Assembly (NCBI GenBank): GCA_948099385.1
Contig: CANUEZ040000107.1
Coordinates: 2,604,001 to 2,668,000 of the forward strand
Direction of reading: 5' to 3'
DNA from: Fasciola hepatica
Taxonomy: Eukaryota; Platyhelminthes; Trematoda; Plagiorchiida; Fasciolidae
Length of the DNA: 64,000 bases
How positions within the stretch are numbered: the first letter of the stretch is position 1; every line of letters starts with the position of its first letter. A model generated the notes under the pieces. It worked only from the letters and a program-made list of their open reading frames with translations, was not told the origin of the DNA and ran no database searches. Of the stretch, positions 46,110 through 58,525 are shown one piece after another. The position numbers and the translations under genes were made by a program.

Positions 46110-47400
46110 CGATATTTAGAGGCTGCCAAAGCGTAAGAAAAGGGGGCTAATGAGATTGAGGATCATCAGCTACACTATTTGACAATGAATGGTTGCGAGT
46201 ATCGGGCGTGGGCAAGTAGCGGGGCGAAAGGAGGTGGTTGGGAACAGAAGACAAAAGTCAAATACATGAGAGAACTCTAAGCAGCAGCCCACTCCGCTCG
46301 ATGCGATGAGCAGTGTTGTTTCGGATTATTCTGCACGACGACCGATGCGGTATGGAATTCTTTGTAATCGTGCAGTTCATGGGAAATGTTTAGCGGATAC
46401 TGCTAGGGAGTCCATCCCCTAAGCAGGAGGTCGATTAAGGTTCTCAACCAAAGCCTGTGGTTCTAGCATGAACCTGTCTGCAAGGCAGCGGGGTGGACGA
46501 GTGGAAGCTCATCTGCTTGGATCAATTATTTATCCACCAATTTTACCAAATGAATTGCCAGCTCCGATGGACGCCCAACTTGGAGGACCAGGAGACTGCA
46601 TCGACAGTCTTCTGTTAATTAACCTTCCAGGTGTGATGGAATCCCCGGCTTGAGGTAATTCATCCTGTGTAGCTCGCTGGGTGGCTGAGGCGCGCAAGCC
46701 ATCACACCACGTCAAGATGCCATCCCATTGAGTAGAGGTCAGACGGATTCCAGTCTTAGAACCAGTTGATGGACACAATCTGGTTCTGGCTGTCATGCTC
46801 CTGAAGAGAATACTCCTGCGAAGAAATACGGAAAGAAGCAGTTTGCCAACCAAAACGCTACCAGATGAACGTAGGACTCGAGTACTTGGGGTTTCTTTTG
46901 ACGGCGGAAGAAAAGATCCCACTTGATTAGGCAGATATCGCCGCCAAAGCTGGACAGCCCCGGCCCAAAGGATGTTGCTCCGTTCACTTCCCTGATCTGG
47001 TGCACGGGGCTAAGGACTGATTCCAAAAAGTGGATCGATAACAAAGCACCAGGGAAGACAAGACAGAATGCGTGCATTAACCAGGTCTCACATGGCAGAC
47101 CAGAAGTTTCTTCGAGGATGCTTCGGCCACTTTCCCGTGCTGGATTAACGCTCCACCGCTTTGTGTGTCAGACTGAGTCAAACGCTCTGGTTTGAGTTCC
47201 TCAAAAAATCCCCTTGACCAGCGTGGGATGTCATGAAATATAAATTACCAAAACACCTTTGATTTCCTTCCTGTAGAGTGCCTTGCTAACTTCCACTCCT
47301 CTAATTTGAGATCGATGCAAAACGTCACGGATCAATACGGCTCTAAAGAAAGCAGTGGTTCAGAGATAAGACTTAAATCAAACAATTCTTAGGTCTACAT
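46110..47400. other. No gene recognised
   Basis: Open frames at 46530-46922 (minus) and 46923-47195 (plus) overlap the RTE-rich neighbourhood but show no motif I can name. I do not call a gene. Confidence 0.35.
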
Positions 47401-47409
47401 GTTCACTTC

Positions 47410-48480
47410 ACTTGGCTGCATTCAACGTTTGCATACTATGTCAGATAAGGCAACAAACTGGCCTCGCTAGAACTCTTGAAACTTTTAAAATAGATGTGTA
47501 CGATGTCTCCGAAACGTGCATAAAAGATCCCACCTATGAAATTACTTCCCACCCCAGATACAACCTCAGTCTCCTGCTTCACTTTTCGCGTGTCGTGTAT
47601 TCCGGTGTCTAGAGCTTGTGGTCAGACTGGTATTGGGATCGCTTTGAGCACGAGAGATGAACTACTAGATTGGTTTTCAGTCAGCAGTCGTTTGTGTGCA
47701 GTTTGTTTGTACGGTTCTGTGCATGTCAGCGGCAACCAGCTGAAGCATCAGTTCATCGTGTCTGTGTATTCGCCCACTGACTGCAGTTTTTCTGATATCA
47801 AGGATGAATTCTACCAGGATTTGTCTCAGCTGGTTCGGAGCGTGCGTCCAATGGATGTGGTGGTCATTACTAGGAGTTTCCGAAATGCACATAGAAGGCT
47901 CGTCTACTATCCCGGTCGATCGTACCGATAACGTAGGTCGTCTCATCCAGCTTTGCTTTGACCATAGATTGTCTCTGGTGAGTACGAAGAAGAAGCCGTA
48001 AGAAGCGACTTAGACTGACATGGCGTCCTACATTTTCATAACGTTGGGCTCGTAGTAACCTCATTGCTATTGGTTGCCGCTGGCGTAGATCAGTCGTAGA
48101 ATGTCGTTCATTTGTCTACACCTGTGGATTCCTTTCACGCCTTGATACGTGCTCGCTTCTGTTTACGTCTCATTCGTGGTCGCGCCAACGCTGAAGCCAC
48201 CCGTCCCGCGCAGTTGCTTCTAGACAATAATCGACGACCTGTTTTCCAGGCAGAACTGCCTACACGATTATCGATGCAGCCGGATACCCAGGTTCCAAGT
48301 AAACGCCGGAATTAGCTCCAGGAGGCCTTGCTGGCCGATTTCAATGTCACATAAGGCCCCGATGGATATCTGCAATGTCAGTTTCTCTGTCGGATGCTCG
48401 CAAATCAGTCCCTCCGGATGCTACATTCAATAAGATGTGTAAATACCTTGAACGTCAACTAATTGGGAATATGAAGATTG
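47410..48480 (+). pseudogene. RTE-clade LINE fragment 3a (endonuclease)
   Basis: The plus strand starts with LAAFNVCILCQIRQQTGLARTL (split here: AAFNV at about 47414), then DVYDVSETCIKD (catalytic Glu region), GIGIALSTRDELLDWFSVSSRL (about 47635), FIVSVYSPTDCSFSDIKDEFY, and VRPMDVVVITRSF where GDFNA has decayed. After a shift, VPVDRTDNVGRLIQLCFDHRLSL continues (47900-47990). This is the APE-like endonuclease of RTE elements. It is frameshifted and has lost its DFN motif. The RT of the same orientation resumes at about 49.03 kb. Confidence 0.78.
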
Positions 48481-48654
48481 ACCATGAACGACACTTTGCT
48501 CGCAGAGCCTGGGGTTGATTGGATTGAACAACGTAGAGGCTAGGCCATGACGTGGCACCGGTCGGTCAAAAGGTTAATGTCGAGGTTTGCCATCGTCAGT
48601 CGTTCATGCTTGCCTGGTTGAGTATCTCAAGATCCACAGCACGCTTGTTTTTTT

Positions 48655-48830
48655 TATTACATGCTTGCGCATGAGTGCAGTGGAAGGGGCATTTACCCAA
48701 TAGCCACGAAGGCCCGCTGCACTATTGGGGATAATCCGTAACCAGACCCTGAGACTTGGAGTGGCGAAGAATCACATAAGGCCCCAATAGATCAGGTGTA
48801 GTAACGATCTGGACGACGTTGTCGTAAATG
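48655..48830 (-). mobile_element. RTE 3'-terminal fragment
   Basis: The reverse complement of this stretch matches 61770-61945 on the plus strand (GACCTATTGGGACCTTATGTG, TCCACTCCAAGTTTCAGGG, GGTTATCC), the 3' untranslated end of an RTE element. A third copy lies at 58885-59065. It sits between the endonuclease and RT halves of fragment 3, so it inserted there. Confidence 0.7.
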
Positions 48831-49029
48831 ACTCAAAGTCGTAGCTAGTGGCATTTCTGTTGTGAAATTCTGTGTTCCAACTTATGAGGAGTTTCTTTTT
48901 TCCACACTGTAAGTTCATTATTTGCCTCATGTTCTGCATTTTGCCACACCTCTGTACTGTGTACTGGGGAGTTTGCGAATAAGTAATATCATGTATATAT
49001 AGTGGTGGACTGCGCAATGTGGGGAACTG

Positions 49030-50230
49030 TTGAAGGCTGAGTCTATTTTCGATAGTCACAACCTTCACCGTTTGATTAGAAGTACCAATCCACGTCAGGT
49101 ATGAGTCAGGTTATCGAGGAATCCGACAAAACGTCGTCTAGACCGTTGGGCGGAGCATTTTAAGGAACAGTTTAGTTGGACCATCTTGACCGACGGTGGT
49201 CAGTAGTCATCATGATGAACTATTCGTCGTTCATTGAACGCCCATGAAAGGTGCACCCGTGAGAATCAAAGCGGCTTCGGACCCGGTCGGGGTTATGTTG
49301 ACCATATCTTTAGCCTTCGACAGATTTTATAGCAGAAGCACCTTCGGTAGGCCCACAACCTCTGTTTTCATCGATTTGGGAGCGGCATGCGAATCAGTCG
49401 ACTACGCAGTTCTGTAACGCTGCTTCTCAACAAAGGATGAGCCAGAGACATTTATTTCTCTTTTTCAGTACCTGTATGTGATTAACCGAAGCTGAGTTCG
49501 TTCTTAGGTGGTCCTCGACTCGAGTTCATCACGAGAAGTGGTGTTCGTCAGGGTTGCCCTCTATTGCCCTTCCTCTTCTATTTTGTACTTGAGTTGGTTC
49601 TTCAGATAACCCTACTCTCATGTGCGAATAGTGGCGTCGATCTTTGCTTAGGCAGTAAACCGTCTGACTTGGAATACACGAACGATATTGTTGTTCTGAG
49701 TGAAAATTCAGGCATGTTTTCCTAGATAGTCTAAACAACAGTGTAGGAATGTTTGGGACGCGTTTTGCACCTTCAAAGTGTAAAGTGCTGTTGCAGGACT
49801 GGGTTGGCGCTACATCAAACCTCATCTTGACAGAGGAAGCTCTAATTGAAGTAGGCAAGTTTTGTTGTGGATGAAGTGTCATCGAGTATACAGAAGGTAA
49901 GTTTGATTTTTTCCAGCGTCAGTTATCTGTGGGTTTGTGGTGATGTCCAGTTGTCTATCAGCGGTTGAGTGTTCACTGCGCTGGTTAGATCTGTTTTTTT
50001 ATACACCTCAGAAACATGGCCGTTATGAGTAGAAGATAGGCAGAGACTGTTGGTGTTTGAGGATACGAGTAACACGAACTAGAGAAATGCGGGATAGCTT
50101 CCTCCAGTGAGATATGTGAACACTCCCGACAGGTCAGCGGGTTGTGTCCGAAGAAAATCCCGTCTCACAAGACTAGTTGATGTGCAACAGCCTCTGAAAA
50201 AGGTTTTGAATTCAATAATCACGGAGTGAA
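49030..50230 (+). pseudogene. RTE-clade LINE fragment 3b (RT)
   Basis: Broken-frame RT of the RTE type: HNLHRLIRSTNPRQ (49060), a WAEHF remnant (about 49150), the QAGFRPGRG-like segment (49268-49300), FIDLGAACESVDYAVL-type palm (49365-49415), SGVRQGCPL-like (49540-49560), SKPSDLEYTNDIVVLSENSG (about 49652-49715, YADD mutated), CKVLLQDWVGA (49780-49810), and weaker similarity towards 50040. Inactive. Confidence 0.72.
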
Positions 50231-51260
50231 GTAGTTTACCGATCAAAAGTCCCCAATTAAGCCAATGTTAAGTTGTAATGTCGGTTTTTTTCTTGACTGC
50301 GCAAGAAATAATCACTCCTTATTAAGCAACTACCGCTCGCCAATGCTGGGCAATCCTCCTCCCTCAGAATAAAATGTTCCCCATTCACATTTCGATAGAA
50401 CCTTTAATATGGTAACCATCCCGAAAAAAGCAGGTCAGCAATGAGCACACCAGCCAACAGAAATCATATGATAATAATCTACTAGAAGCTGTCACACGAA
50501 CGTTCGTTCACTTTCTCGGTCCACGTGTACATTTCACTTACTAGTGCAGTGATAAACCAGATTTAATAAATTAAAATCAGTTTTTCGACGTCCCATTGAC
50601 CTGCGAATCAGACAACTTCTTTAAGGAAGTCTATAATTCCCCCCCCCCCCCGATTTCAGATTGACTTAGATATACAACCGTGGCTCAGTGGCGACAGTTC
50701 TCATGTCAAGCAACACAGCAAAAATCGAACACCTCTTAGACCGATGTTCAGTTCTCCAGGTTTGAAATTCTGAGCGGCCACGCCCATCTTCAAGAAGAGC
50801 TGATGCGGTGACCAAAACAGCCACAGGAGCTGCAAACTGCAAGCATCCGCCATACGGCGTAGATTGTGTCACACGCGTGAGAATCCAATCCGCAGCTAGC
50901 ATACTGGGTTTCATACCGATCTTCGATGCGTCAACCAGATACTCACCTTCTGACAGCTACTTGAGCACAATCATTCCTTCCAAAGGCCTAAGAGATACTT
51001 TTCGGTCCACGAAGAGTAAGGCCGTGTGATTAAAACTCACCAATGAAGTGCTACTTGGCTGAACAGTACCCTGGATACTTTTCTACCTTGAAATTAAGGA
51101 TGCACATAAAACCGCCATGTTTGAACTAGAAAACAGTTAAGCCGAACTCCACGTAGGTAACAGTCTTTGATATGAAATACGTCTTTTTGGAGGACGATAA
51201 ATCACACGATCCAAACCGCTTGGCGGTTGAGGTATGAAACAATAATTTGCACTTTGTTTC
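50231..51260. other. Mostly unassigned; weak tRNA-like motif
   Basis: A run of C at 50640-50652. At 50674-50775 there is an A-box-like TGGCTCAGTGGCGAC and a poor B-box-like GGTTTGAAATTC about 75 bases later, perhaps a decayed SINE. No coding feature recognised. Confidence 0.25.
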
Positions 51261-51269
51261 ATTTAAGTG

Positions 51270-51520
51270 CAAAGTGCTTTTACGGAAGTGACAGTAACCT
51301 GTGTCTGCAATCATATGTTAGAGCTGTCCGATAACTTCAAGTCCTTCAGGAGCTACATCGAAACTGGTAGAGGTGCCGGGGGACTGATCTCATCAAAAAT
51401 ACCGAGAGTTTATCTGACCATTGTTGGTCTACAGCGCTTGTGGCGCTGCCACGACACCCGACTTCTTTTGCAGAAACGGATCCGCAACATCATGGAGCGT
51501 ATCGTTTCGCTTTGCCATTG
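51270..51520 (+). pseudogene. RTE-clade LINE fragment 4
   Basis: SFRSYIETGRGAGGLISSKI followed by LQRLWRCHDTRLLLQKRI corresponds to the C-terminal RTE segment 'SYLGS-I-GG...RI-KAR..F..LRHLWRRRDI-L--KGR'. The upstream bases (about 51200-51270) may hold part of the preceding motif. Isolated and inactive. Confidence 0.6.
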
Positions 51521-51690
51521 GGAGGCCTGACCGCTCCGCATTGAAGCACGGTGGCTTTCCATATTCGGCAACTGATGTCTTCGAAATCTTGTTAGCATTT
51601 AATGGTAACACCGCGTAGGCAACGATGAGATGTGTCGTTTTGTGTTGGATATACATGGTGTTGTGTTTTCGGTTTCACTAGTCACATGAA

Positions 51691-51693
<3 letters not shown>

Positions 51694-51762
<69 letters not shown>
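51694..51762. repeat. (AT)n microsatellite
   Basis: About 69 bases of alternating AT with no interruption. Confidence 0.97.
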
Positions 51763-51765
<3 letters not shown>

Positions 51766-52168
51766 GATGGTAAGCTTGTTTTAGCCCGGATGGTATTGAC
51801 TTATCGATCCCGCCACGTATCGATTGACCTTTTTTGGCCTAACGCGAATGTACGCTTGCGCGTACATCTAACTCCGCTCATGCCTGCCGACTTGCTTGCT
51901 TACTCACTATGATCGAGTTTTGTTCCTACGTGATTACAAATAGAAGAAGTACACAAGTTATTTCTTCTACAGCTTATTTCGAACACAATGGATGGTCGTC
52001 CTCTTAGCAAAATGATCATTGCATCACCTCTGAAGATAACCCGATCACGTGCCGTCCGGCTGTGATGTGCTACGAGTACCTCAGAATGAGAATAAAAAGA
52101 CGATTGCATAGTGGCTCATATCGAATTACACTACAAACCAGTGGTAAACGTCGGACAAACGAAGACAA

Positions 52169-52169
<1 letters not shown>

Positions 52170-52231
<62 letters not shown>
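52170..52231. repeat. (AT)n microsatellite
   Basis: About 60 bases of alternating AT with one G near the end. Confidence 0.97.
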
Positions 52232-52299
52232 CTATGCACGTCTCATTGTTTCACTTACTGTTTTTGTTAGAAATCTACATCGATGATCAGTTCGTCACT

Positions 52300-53430
52300 T
52301 CTTTTCACAGTTAGACAAATAACTACACAGTCGTTCATGCGAACAACGAGATTTTGCTAAGTAGCCGAATGCTAACTCAATATCACAAGTGACCCGCATT
52401 ATCTGAGATTAAATCCGATTTAACACTTGATCTGCATGATGCGTGAACTGAGAGTTTTTATTGAATAATACCCTAATGGTAGTTTGCTCAGTGAATCTCT
52501 TTTGTACATGTAGCGCTCTGCGATGTATGCATCCTGGGTTACTTTTTGGCTGCGTTTTTGTTTAACCTCAAAACCAGATAAACTCCGCAATCGGACTCAT
52601 ATATTAGATTTTTAATCCTGGAAGTCTACTACAATGTTTCAGTTGAATACACCGATACTCAACAAATGGATGGTAGTATATTTTGTATTTCAGTTAAGAG
52701 GACATAAAGTTCTGTCTCTCCCTTATTTGGATTGACTCGTTGTTTCAAGAAAAACAACAACCTGTTTATTAAAAGTCTACAGAAGGACTACAATCTTGTG
52801 CTTCTAAATAGCATACACGTTCTAATTCAGAGTATGCGCCATTCCGATGAATTCGTTTTCGGCCAAAAGATGATGGGTGAGCGGATGAGATTGTGACAGC
52901 TTGTGGAATAATAAATTCAGTTAGCTCTGGTGAATAACGCGCCTCAGCAGGCACGAGATTGATGGCTGATTTAAACCAATCAAACGAAGATCGGTAACCA
53001 ACGAGGGGGGGGGGGGGGGGGGGCGCACCAGTGAAGTTTGAGTTCGAACAGTCTTGAATTTGTAGAGTGCAAAATAAAATAGCGGGCATAGTGTAAGCTG
53101 TAAAGCCAAACATGACTATACAAACTGAAGCTAAGAGATGAGCGGGGTGGGCGGAACGCAGTGTGTGTCTATTAAACGAGAGTTTTGGAGCAGCGAATGC
53201 AACACAATAACAAAAAACTGCGTATGTATGAGTGGTTGGATGACAAATCCACCGTTGATAACCGGAGAAGATCAACAAGGGTTAGCAGTGCATTCTGGTG
53301 CGTTTAACTCGCTGGAAGAATCCACTATATTGACCACGGTAGGTTTAGTAAAAATAGAAGTACTAGTCGGGCATCAGCTCACATCATTTTCGTTGCGTCG
53401 AAATAAGAGCTGATTGACTAAGATCATGCA
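52300..53430. other. No gene recognised; G tract
   Basis: A run of 19 G lies at 53005-53023. A 169-codon minus-strand open frame (52769-53278) runs through the G tract, which gives a proline string. I see no family motif, so it is not called. Confidence 0.4.
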
Positions 53431-53439
53431 CCCCGATGG

Positions 53440-53760
53440 ACAGAAATGTTTTGATTGATGGCATGAAATGCGGACGCCTTGGGACACGACGGGCCATCCT
53501 CTCTGGAAGGTATAAAAGTCTTAACCAGTGGGCTTAGCCAAATAGGATGTGTTACACTGCCGGGAGTTGGAGTCCACAAGACCTGCCTACCAAATGGCTG
53601 GAAACAATAAGTAATATGGCTGAGTGTCGCGGTCAGTGGTGTAGTTGCACTCGGTCCCTTTCTTTTTCTGCATGATTTCCGCTCATTACTTTGTTTTCGG
53701 CTCTTTTTTACTTTACGGTTCTATTCTTTTTGCCCTTGACTGGACTAGGTAACAGCCAAA
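53440..53760 (+). pseudogene. RTE-clade LINE fragment 5 (C terminus)
   Basis: The plus strand reads TWHEM (about 53462), then SLTSGLSQIG, SWSPQDLPTKWLETISNMAE and RGQWCSCTRSLS (53560-53665). These are the last residues of RTE pol (K-SLTSGLSHVGR-RLPGWGPRD...WLETL-DMA). A pyrimidine-rich 3' end follows. Frameshifted and 5'-truncated. Confidence 0.65.
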
Positions 53761-55240
53761 ACCAGAGCACAGAAGTGCGGGGTTAGTAGTTGAATGAACT
53801 GAACTGCACTCTGGGTCTCATTCAGCCCCAGCTGTAGCGGCAATCAATTCGAAACATTGACTGATTTAATACGGTACATGAACGACAGTGGAAAGCGGTT
53901 ACGTAATTTCAACAGCGCGTGAGGCAGCTGTGAACATTCGGTAGTCAGAATGTTTGGGGCATCACTGAAGATCGATGTTAGCACAAATTTCAGCAGACCA
54001 TCCAATCAGTAATAGGACAAGGGCAGAGATAAACTGTAGAGGCAACCAGCAAGTGAATATCAAAGAAGTATGTGGTAAGTAAGAAAAAAAACAAAGTTTG
54101 CAGAGTGCAAAGGAAACGGTTTTCCGTACTAATGTGTTTAAACTTTGTATTACTTGACGAAACCAAAAAGGGAGAAGAACGGTCATGGTATCGATGGTTG
54201 TTTAAAATAATTGACCGGTTTGTCCGTGTGGTTTGGGTGGCACAGGTAGAATGTTGGGCTCCCGTCAAAGTGGTCCACGGTAGTCGGTATTTTCGAGTTA
54301 AATAAACGCGAAAAGAAACAACCGAGGGCTGACGAAGAGAAATTGCACCTGTCACTGTTGTGTTATATGTGAAAACTGAATATCAATTAACGCAGTGGGT
54401 TGGTGCCAAGAAAAATGTCCATTGATAATCAGAGGGCCTTCGTAGGTAACGAAACTATGCAAACAAGAAGTTAGTTGAAGGTTCAAGGGTTGGGTTGGAC
54501 TTTTTTTAAACAAGACGTGGGATTGCGAGGGAATGAAGTAAAGCCTTACATTAGAATATTTTGAAGCAGCCAAAAATGAGACTTTGTTGGATTTAAAGAA
54601 AATACGCCAAATTGCTCCCGCAGTGAGTCTTGATCGTGCTCTTGGCAATTTCTGAATCATGGGGCACCAGAATAGTTATACCAGTATTAAACAGTTAAGG
54701 TAACCTGAGGAAAATATGTAGGTGAATTTACATCAAGTTTGATTAGTGGGTGATGCATGTGTAAGGTACGACAGAAACAAGCTGTTGTGCAGCCAATCTC
54801 CTGCCATGTCACACATTCCAGGAACTGCGACGTATCCATTCCGTTTGCGTTTTTCACTATCACCTGAACTTCGGAAACGCCCAACCCATCTTTTGTTCTT
54901 CGTTAGCACCCCGTTTGTACCGAGACCACTCCAGACGGGTCAGGTTTGGTCCCGTTGGCATTCATCCTTTTTCCCCTGTTATGAATTTCATTCCTGGCTC
55001 ACACCGATCTAATCAATCATGCAGCCTGTCCGGTAAACGCGCAGACACGTCGCTTGTTATCTGGGCACGGACCCTCTGATCCATTTCGTTTGTGCACACA
55101 CGCACAACCTAAATGTGCACAGATGTAGACTTGGTTTGCTTGTCGCACACACAAACCCGCGGCTCGATCATGGTTACGTCATCACGTGAAAAACCAGATC
55201 GACTTAAAATTTAGTCGATCAAACGGGCTAGACTGAGCTG
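53761..55240. other. No gene recognised
   Basis: Several short open frames on both strands, none with a motif I recognise. The sequence is AT-rich and has no long repeats visible by eye. Confidence 0.4.
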
Positions 55241-55249
55241 TGTTCATTG

Positions 55250-56200
55250 AACATGAGGTTCACGCGAATCATCATTCGTGTTACTTGACCGGAGATGTTA
55301 TGGATTTGCTGTGACGAAGAATGTTATCTATAAATAGCAGTATAGATCAGCCTTGGGAATCCATCTTACGGTTGACATCGGACAGCCGACTTTGGAACAA
55401 CGCAAAAGTCCTCCATGCTTTTTTGCTAGAATTATAACCGCATGACAAGTTTTTGCCCTCTTTTCCATGGCGACATCGCGGATTTCGAAACTTTCCAATA
55501 ATTAGCGGCAGTGACTTCCCAGCAGTCAAACACCCACACAACAGTAGTGTCGCTCTTTGTTGGGACTTGATAGCCCCGGAAAAATGTTCCTGTTTTAAGA
55601 CTTAATGTCCTTTTCGGCGGCTGCTTGTAGTACAAAGCTGTCTGATCCGCATTGAAAATATCGCATTCGGCATGGACCGGGTAGCCCCGCTCGAAAATCA
55701 TTCACTGCGTCATGCCCCACCGTCAAATTTTCACCGCAAATCTAAAAAGTAACATACATGAGATATTGCCTATCTTCTACTTTATATGACTGGATGCCAC
55801 TTCTGTCTGACCAAGAACGAAACCAACTTTTGGAAGCCTTAAAGACATCAAGATGCAGCTTCTGTACTGCCTTCATTTCTGTGTTGCAAACGATATTCTC
55901 CACAATCGGGAACACCGTCCTATTCCCTCATAGCGGTCAACCATACCAAAGTCGCCCCATTTACTGCTCGGAAGTTTTCATTAGTTTCGAGGTGGCACCT
56001 TTCCCGCGAAGCCCCAGTTTTCAGAAAATCTTTGATAACTATTCGACTGGATATAACATTGTAAACAGTCTTCCTTGAAGTACCAAGTGACTTAGCCACC
56101 GAGCTTTGCGTTGCACAAGGCTGATTGAACACATCCAGCACATTCTTCTCTCTGATGGACAACCACTTGGTCATTGTCACACCAAACGCCACCGAATCGC
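55250..56200 (-). pseudogene. Tigger/pogo-type DNA transposase (dead)
   Basis: Minus strand in order: a CENP-B-type helix-turn-helix (56192-56040: LSIREKNVLDVFNQ, QSSVAKSLGTSRKTVYNVI), a second DNA-binding region with W-SFW..RSG (about 55850-55790), then the DDE domain with CDIFNADQTALYYKQPP (about 55665-55620, first catalytic Asp), GKSLPLIIGKFRNPRC (about 55525-55480) and KKAWRTFALFQSRLSDVNRKM (about 55420-55360). This is the cut-and-paste transposase architecture of the Tigger/Jerky group. Several frameshifts and the lack of the downstream Asp motifs show it is inactive. Terminal inverted repeats were not located. Confidence 0.8.
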
Positions 56201-56584
56201 ACTTCCGCTATCCATACGCGTTCATCACAAGCGTTATCCAATCTGTGAACAGCACCATGTGCGTCACACTAGCTGAGGCGTCATTGGCTGAGTGCGACGT
56301 TGCTTGGCCGTTGGTCAGTGGCCGAGCCATTTATCGGCAAACGACAGGGTGAGAAAGTAAAAGGAGGTGCGACCTACTACCGAGACATATTCAGCTCTTA
56401 CGATATTAAACACGGTTGGTTGGGCTCGATGAAAAGTTGGGAGATATTACAAAATGCCACGTTCCATAAATGTGACATAGCAGGAGACCAACCGTACTAT
56501 TTAGATAACCAGCCTGGAGTCGGGCATAGGGCCAGCAGCAAAAATACGGGAAAAAGTAATTAAAAGGGGAAGGGGAATTGAACA

Positions 56585-56960
56585 TTGTTTTTTGGCTGTT
56601 TCATCGCATGCGGTTTCGTGATTTCTCTGCAGTTTTGTTCGGAATTTAGGGGTGACGAAAGTTTCCTAGGTACGTCGCACAGCATTAGTGCCACTGGCTT
56701 CACTTCTAAGCCACATCCCTCCACGTCTCCAACATGCGAAAATCCTCATCCCTTACGCGCCAACCAGGGAGTCGGAACGCACCAGCTTAAGCCAGCGTTG
56801 ACGTCAACGTTTTCATACCCCTACACCAAATCATGGCCTGACCGCCACATCGTTTCTTTCAGCCACACGCAAGAAGCACAAATGGCGCACGGGTTGACAT
56901 ACGATGCGTAGTCATGCATGAAACGTGTCCAAGCCACCGGAGGCGGTATAGAGTGATTAC
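56585..56960. repeat. Dispersed repeat R3, copy a
   Basis: The stretch 56680-56900 aligns by eye with 60865-61070: GCACAGCATTAGTGCCACTGG, CCACGTCTCCAACAT, CCCTTACGCGCCAACC, CATGGCCTGACCGCC. Both lie upstream of RTE material. It may be the 5' untranslated part of an RTE family. No protein is conserved. Confidence 0.5.
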
Positions 56961-57379
56961 TTCTGTCAGGGTGAAGTTATCCGTACCCGACACACGACGA
57001 CGAACCTCGTCGTTGCTCACACAGTGTTTCAATTACACACGAACAATGCTTCGGAGACATCGGTGGTCAAATGCGGTAAGTCGCTGTAAGGGTAGTAGCA
57101 GACGAACAAAGATGACCTGGTTCGGTGGTCCGACAGCACACCTTCGGTCGTCCAGAGTCAAGAGCAAGTTTGGACTCAGTAAAGCAGATTGGTGTTTTTT
57201 CAAGCAGACAGTACGTCATCGCTTGTCCGGAATTGAGGACAAGATTGGGTCCAGCGAAGCCGAGTGATGGACCAGTCAGTGGAAAACATTGGTTTGAACT
57301 TACGGGAGCCGAATCAGCCAGTCGAGCTGCAACTAAACCAACCAGTTAGAAGAGTCGCTCGTCAAAAACATTTCAGCCA

Positions 57380-57990
57380 ATACGTTTACAGGCAAGAATT
57401 TGGTTATGGTCACCGCATTTCTTATGTAAATGATCTACTTTGTTCCAGTGACCCGATGTGATTCGAGGGCAGAGAAGTCCTCTTACTAGAGTTAGTGTGA
57501 CAGCCTGAAACAGTCGCCGGGCGTACTCAGTAAAGATCGACCAGGGTCCGCAGCCGTAGAGTAAAACAATGCACACTGTGGCATTGTAGATCCGTCCCTT
57601 CAGCGAGAGACGGATGTCGTGGCGGCGCCATAAATAACGCAGGTTCATCAAGGGTCCAAGTACACCTCGATTGCTAAGCAGTCCAAAACATATACTGTCA
57701 TATACTTGTCACTAAACAAGACGATATCATCGGCGTATTCTACGTCAGGAACTCCGTTCGCTGGGAGGAGTTCAACTCCATTGTTTGAGAGACCAGGCAT
57801 TCTTTAAAACATCGTATATGATAAAGTGGAAGAGAAAAGAGGATACAGGACAGCCTTGTCAAACTCTACTGGAAACGACAAAAGTGTGAGAAAGCTAACT
57901 GGCGGGAACAAGCTAAATAACAGGTGCTGTTGATCTGTCTTGAGGAGTGAACCTTGGGGAAACTGATGAAATCAAACCTGGTCGCTTGTC
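57380..57990 (-). pseudogene. RTE-clade LINE fragment 6
   Basis: The minus strand carries remnants of the palm end (about 57850-57830, QGCPVSSFLF-like), NTPMISSCLV where YADDIVLFG would be (about 57740-57715), then NLRYLWRRHDIRLSLKGRIYNATV and VLLYGCGPWS (57645-57540). Typical RTE C-terminal RT; decayed. Confidence 0.65.
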
Positions 57991-58400
57991 GCACTGAAAC
58001 TGGTGGCTGTAGGTAAAACTTGTTCTGTTTTCCTCAGCGACACGCGGTAGGTTTGTGACTATACCCGAAACTCGATCAGTGGGAAATGAGTTCAGGCTGT
58101 CAAATCACCGCGAGTGAATAAACCGCAAGTATCGGATTACTATGAGGACATGTGTACTTAGAACATGGCTGTCATGTGGTATGAGATCAATTGAAACACC
58201 TGATAATACCTCGTTTTAGAAGTGTTTCCAGGGGGGTCAATGCATCATCTGCTTAATTTTTGTTTCAATTATTCAGGCCTTCATCAACCATGTACCCGTC
58301 CAGCTTGAATGTTCATACAATATTCGTTTGATTGATTGTCCTTTTGGACTCCATGTTTCACGCGCAAACCTCAGGTCATCCGACCAACCTGCACTCGGAA

Positions 58401-58445
58401 GCACCAGACTCGAGTTTCGTTCTTGTTAGAGCTCATCAGTGGTGC
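58401..58445 (-). ncRNA. Type I hammerhead ribozyme (predicted)
   Basis: The 45-base minus-strand RNA folds as: stem I GCACCA/UGGUGC (6 pairs, perfect); core CUGAUGA; stem II GCUC-UAACAA-GAAC (4 pairs with one C-A mismatch, 6-base loop); core GAA; a very short stem III within ACUCGAGU; then C at the cleavage site (GUC). All conserved core bases (CUGAUGA, GAA, the A-U pair and the final C) are present. Cleavage would fall between the bases at 58407 and 58406. The tiny stem III resembles minimal hammerheads, such as the newt satellite one, which act as dimers. Confidence 0.8.
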
Positions 58446-58451
58446 ATATCC

Positions 58452-58525
58452 TCCGCCACACCCAGGGTTTGAACCCGGGCCCTCCCATCTCGAAGGCGTG
58501 TGTGTTACCACTGCGCCACCCCGCT
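58452..58525 (-). tRNA. tRNA-like pol III promoter region (degenerate)
   Basis: Minus-strand A box TGGCGCAGTGG and B box GGTTCAAACCC, spaced as in a tRNA, with CCCGG..CCTGG around the T loop. The acceptor stem does not pair, so it is a SINE head rather than a tRNA gene. The hammerhead starts 6 bases downstream. Confidence 0.65.

Noticed and set aside
46530..46922. 130-codon minus-strand open frame
   Set aside because: No recognisable motif, lies among RTE debris, and no supporting splice or codon evidence.
50674..50775. Possible tRNA gene on the plus strand
   Set aside because: The A box is fair, but the B box is poor and no cloverleaf stems form, so it is noted only as a possible decayed SINE.
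52769..53278. 169-codon minus-strand open frame with a proline string
   Set aside because: The proline string comes from a 19-base G tract, and no motif or homologous segment is visible.
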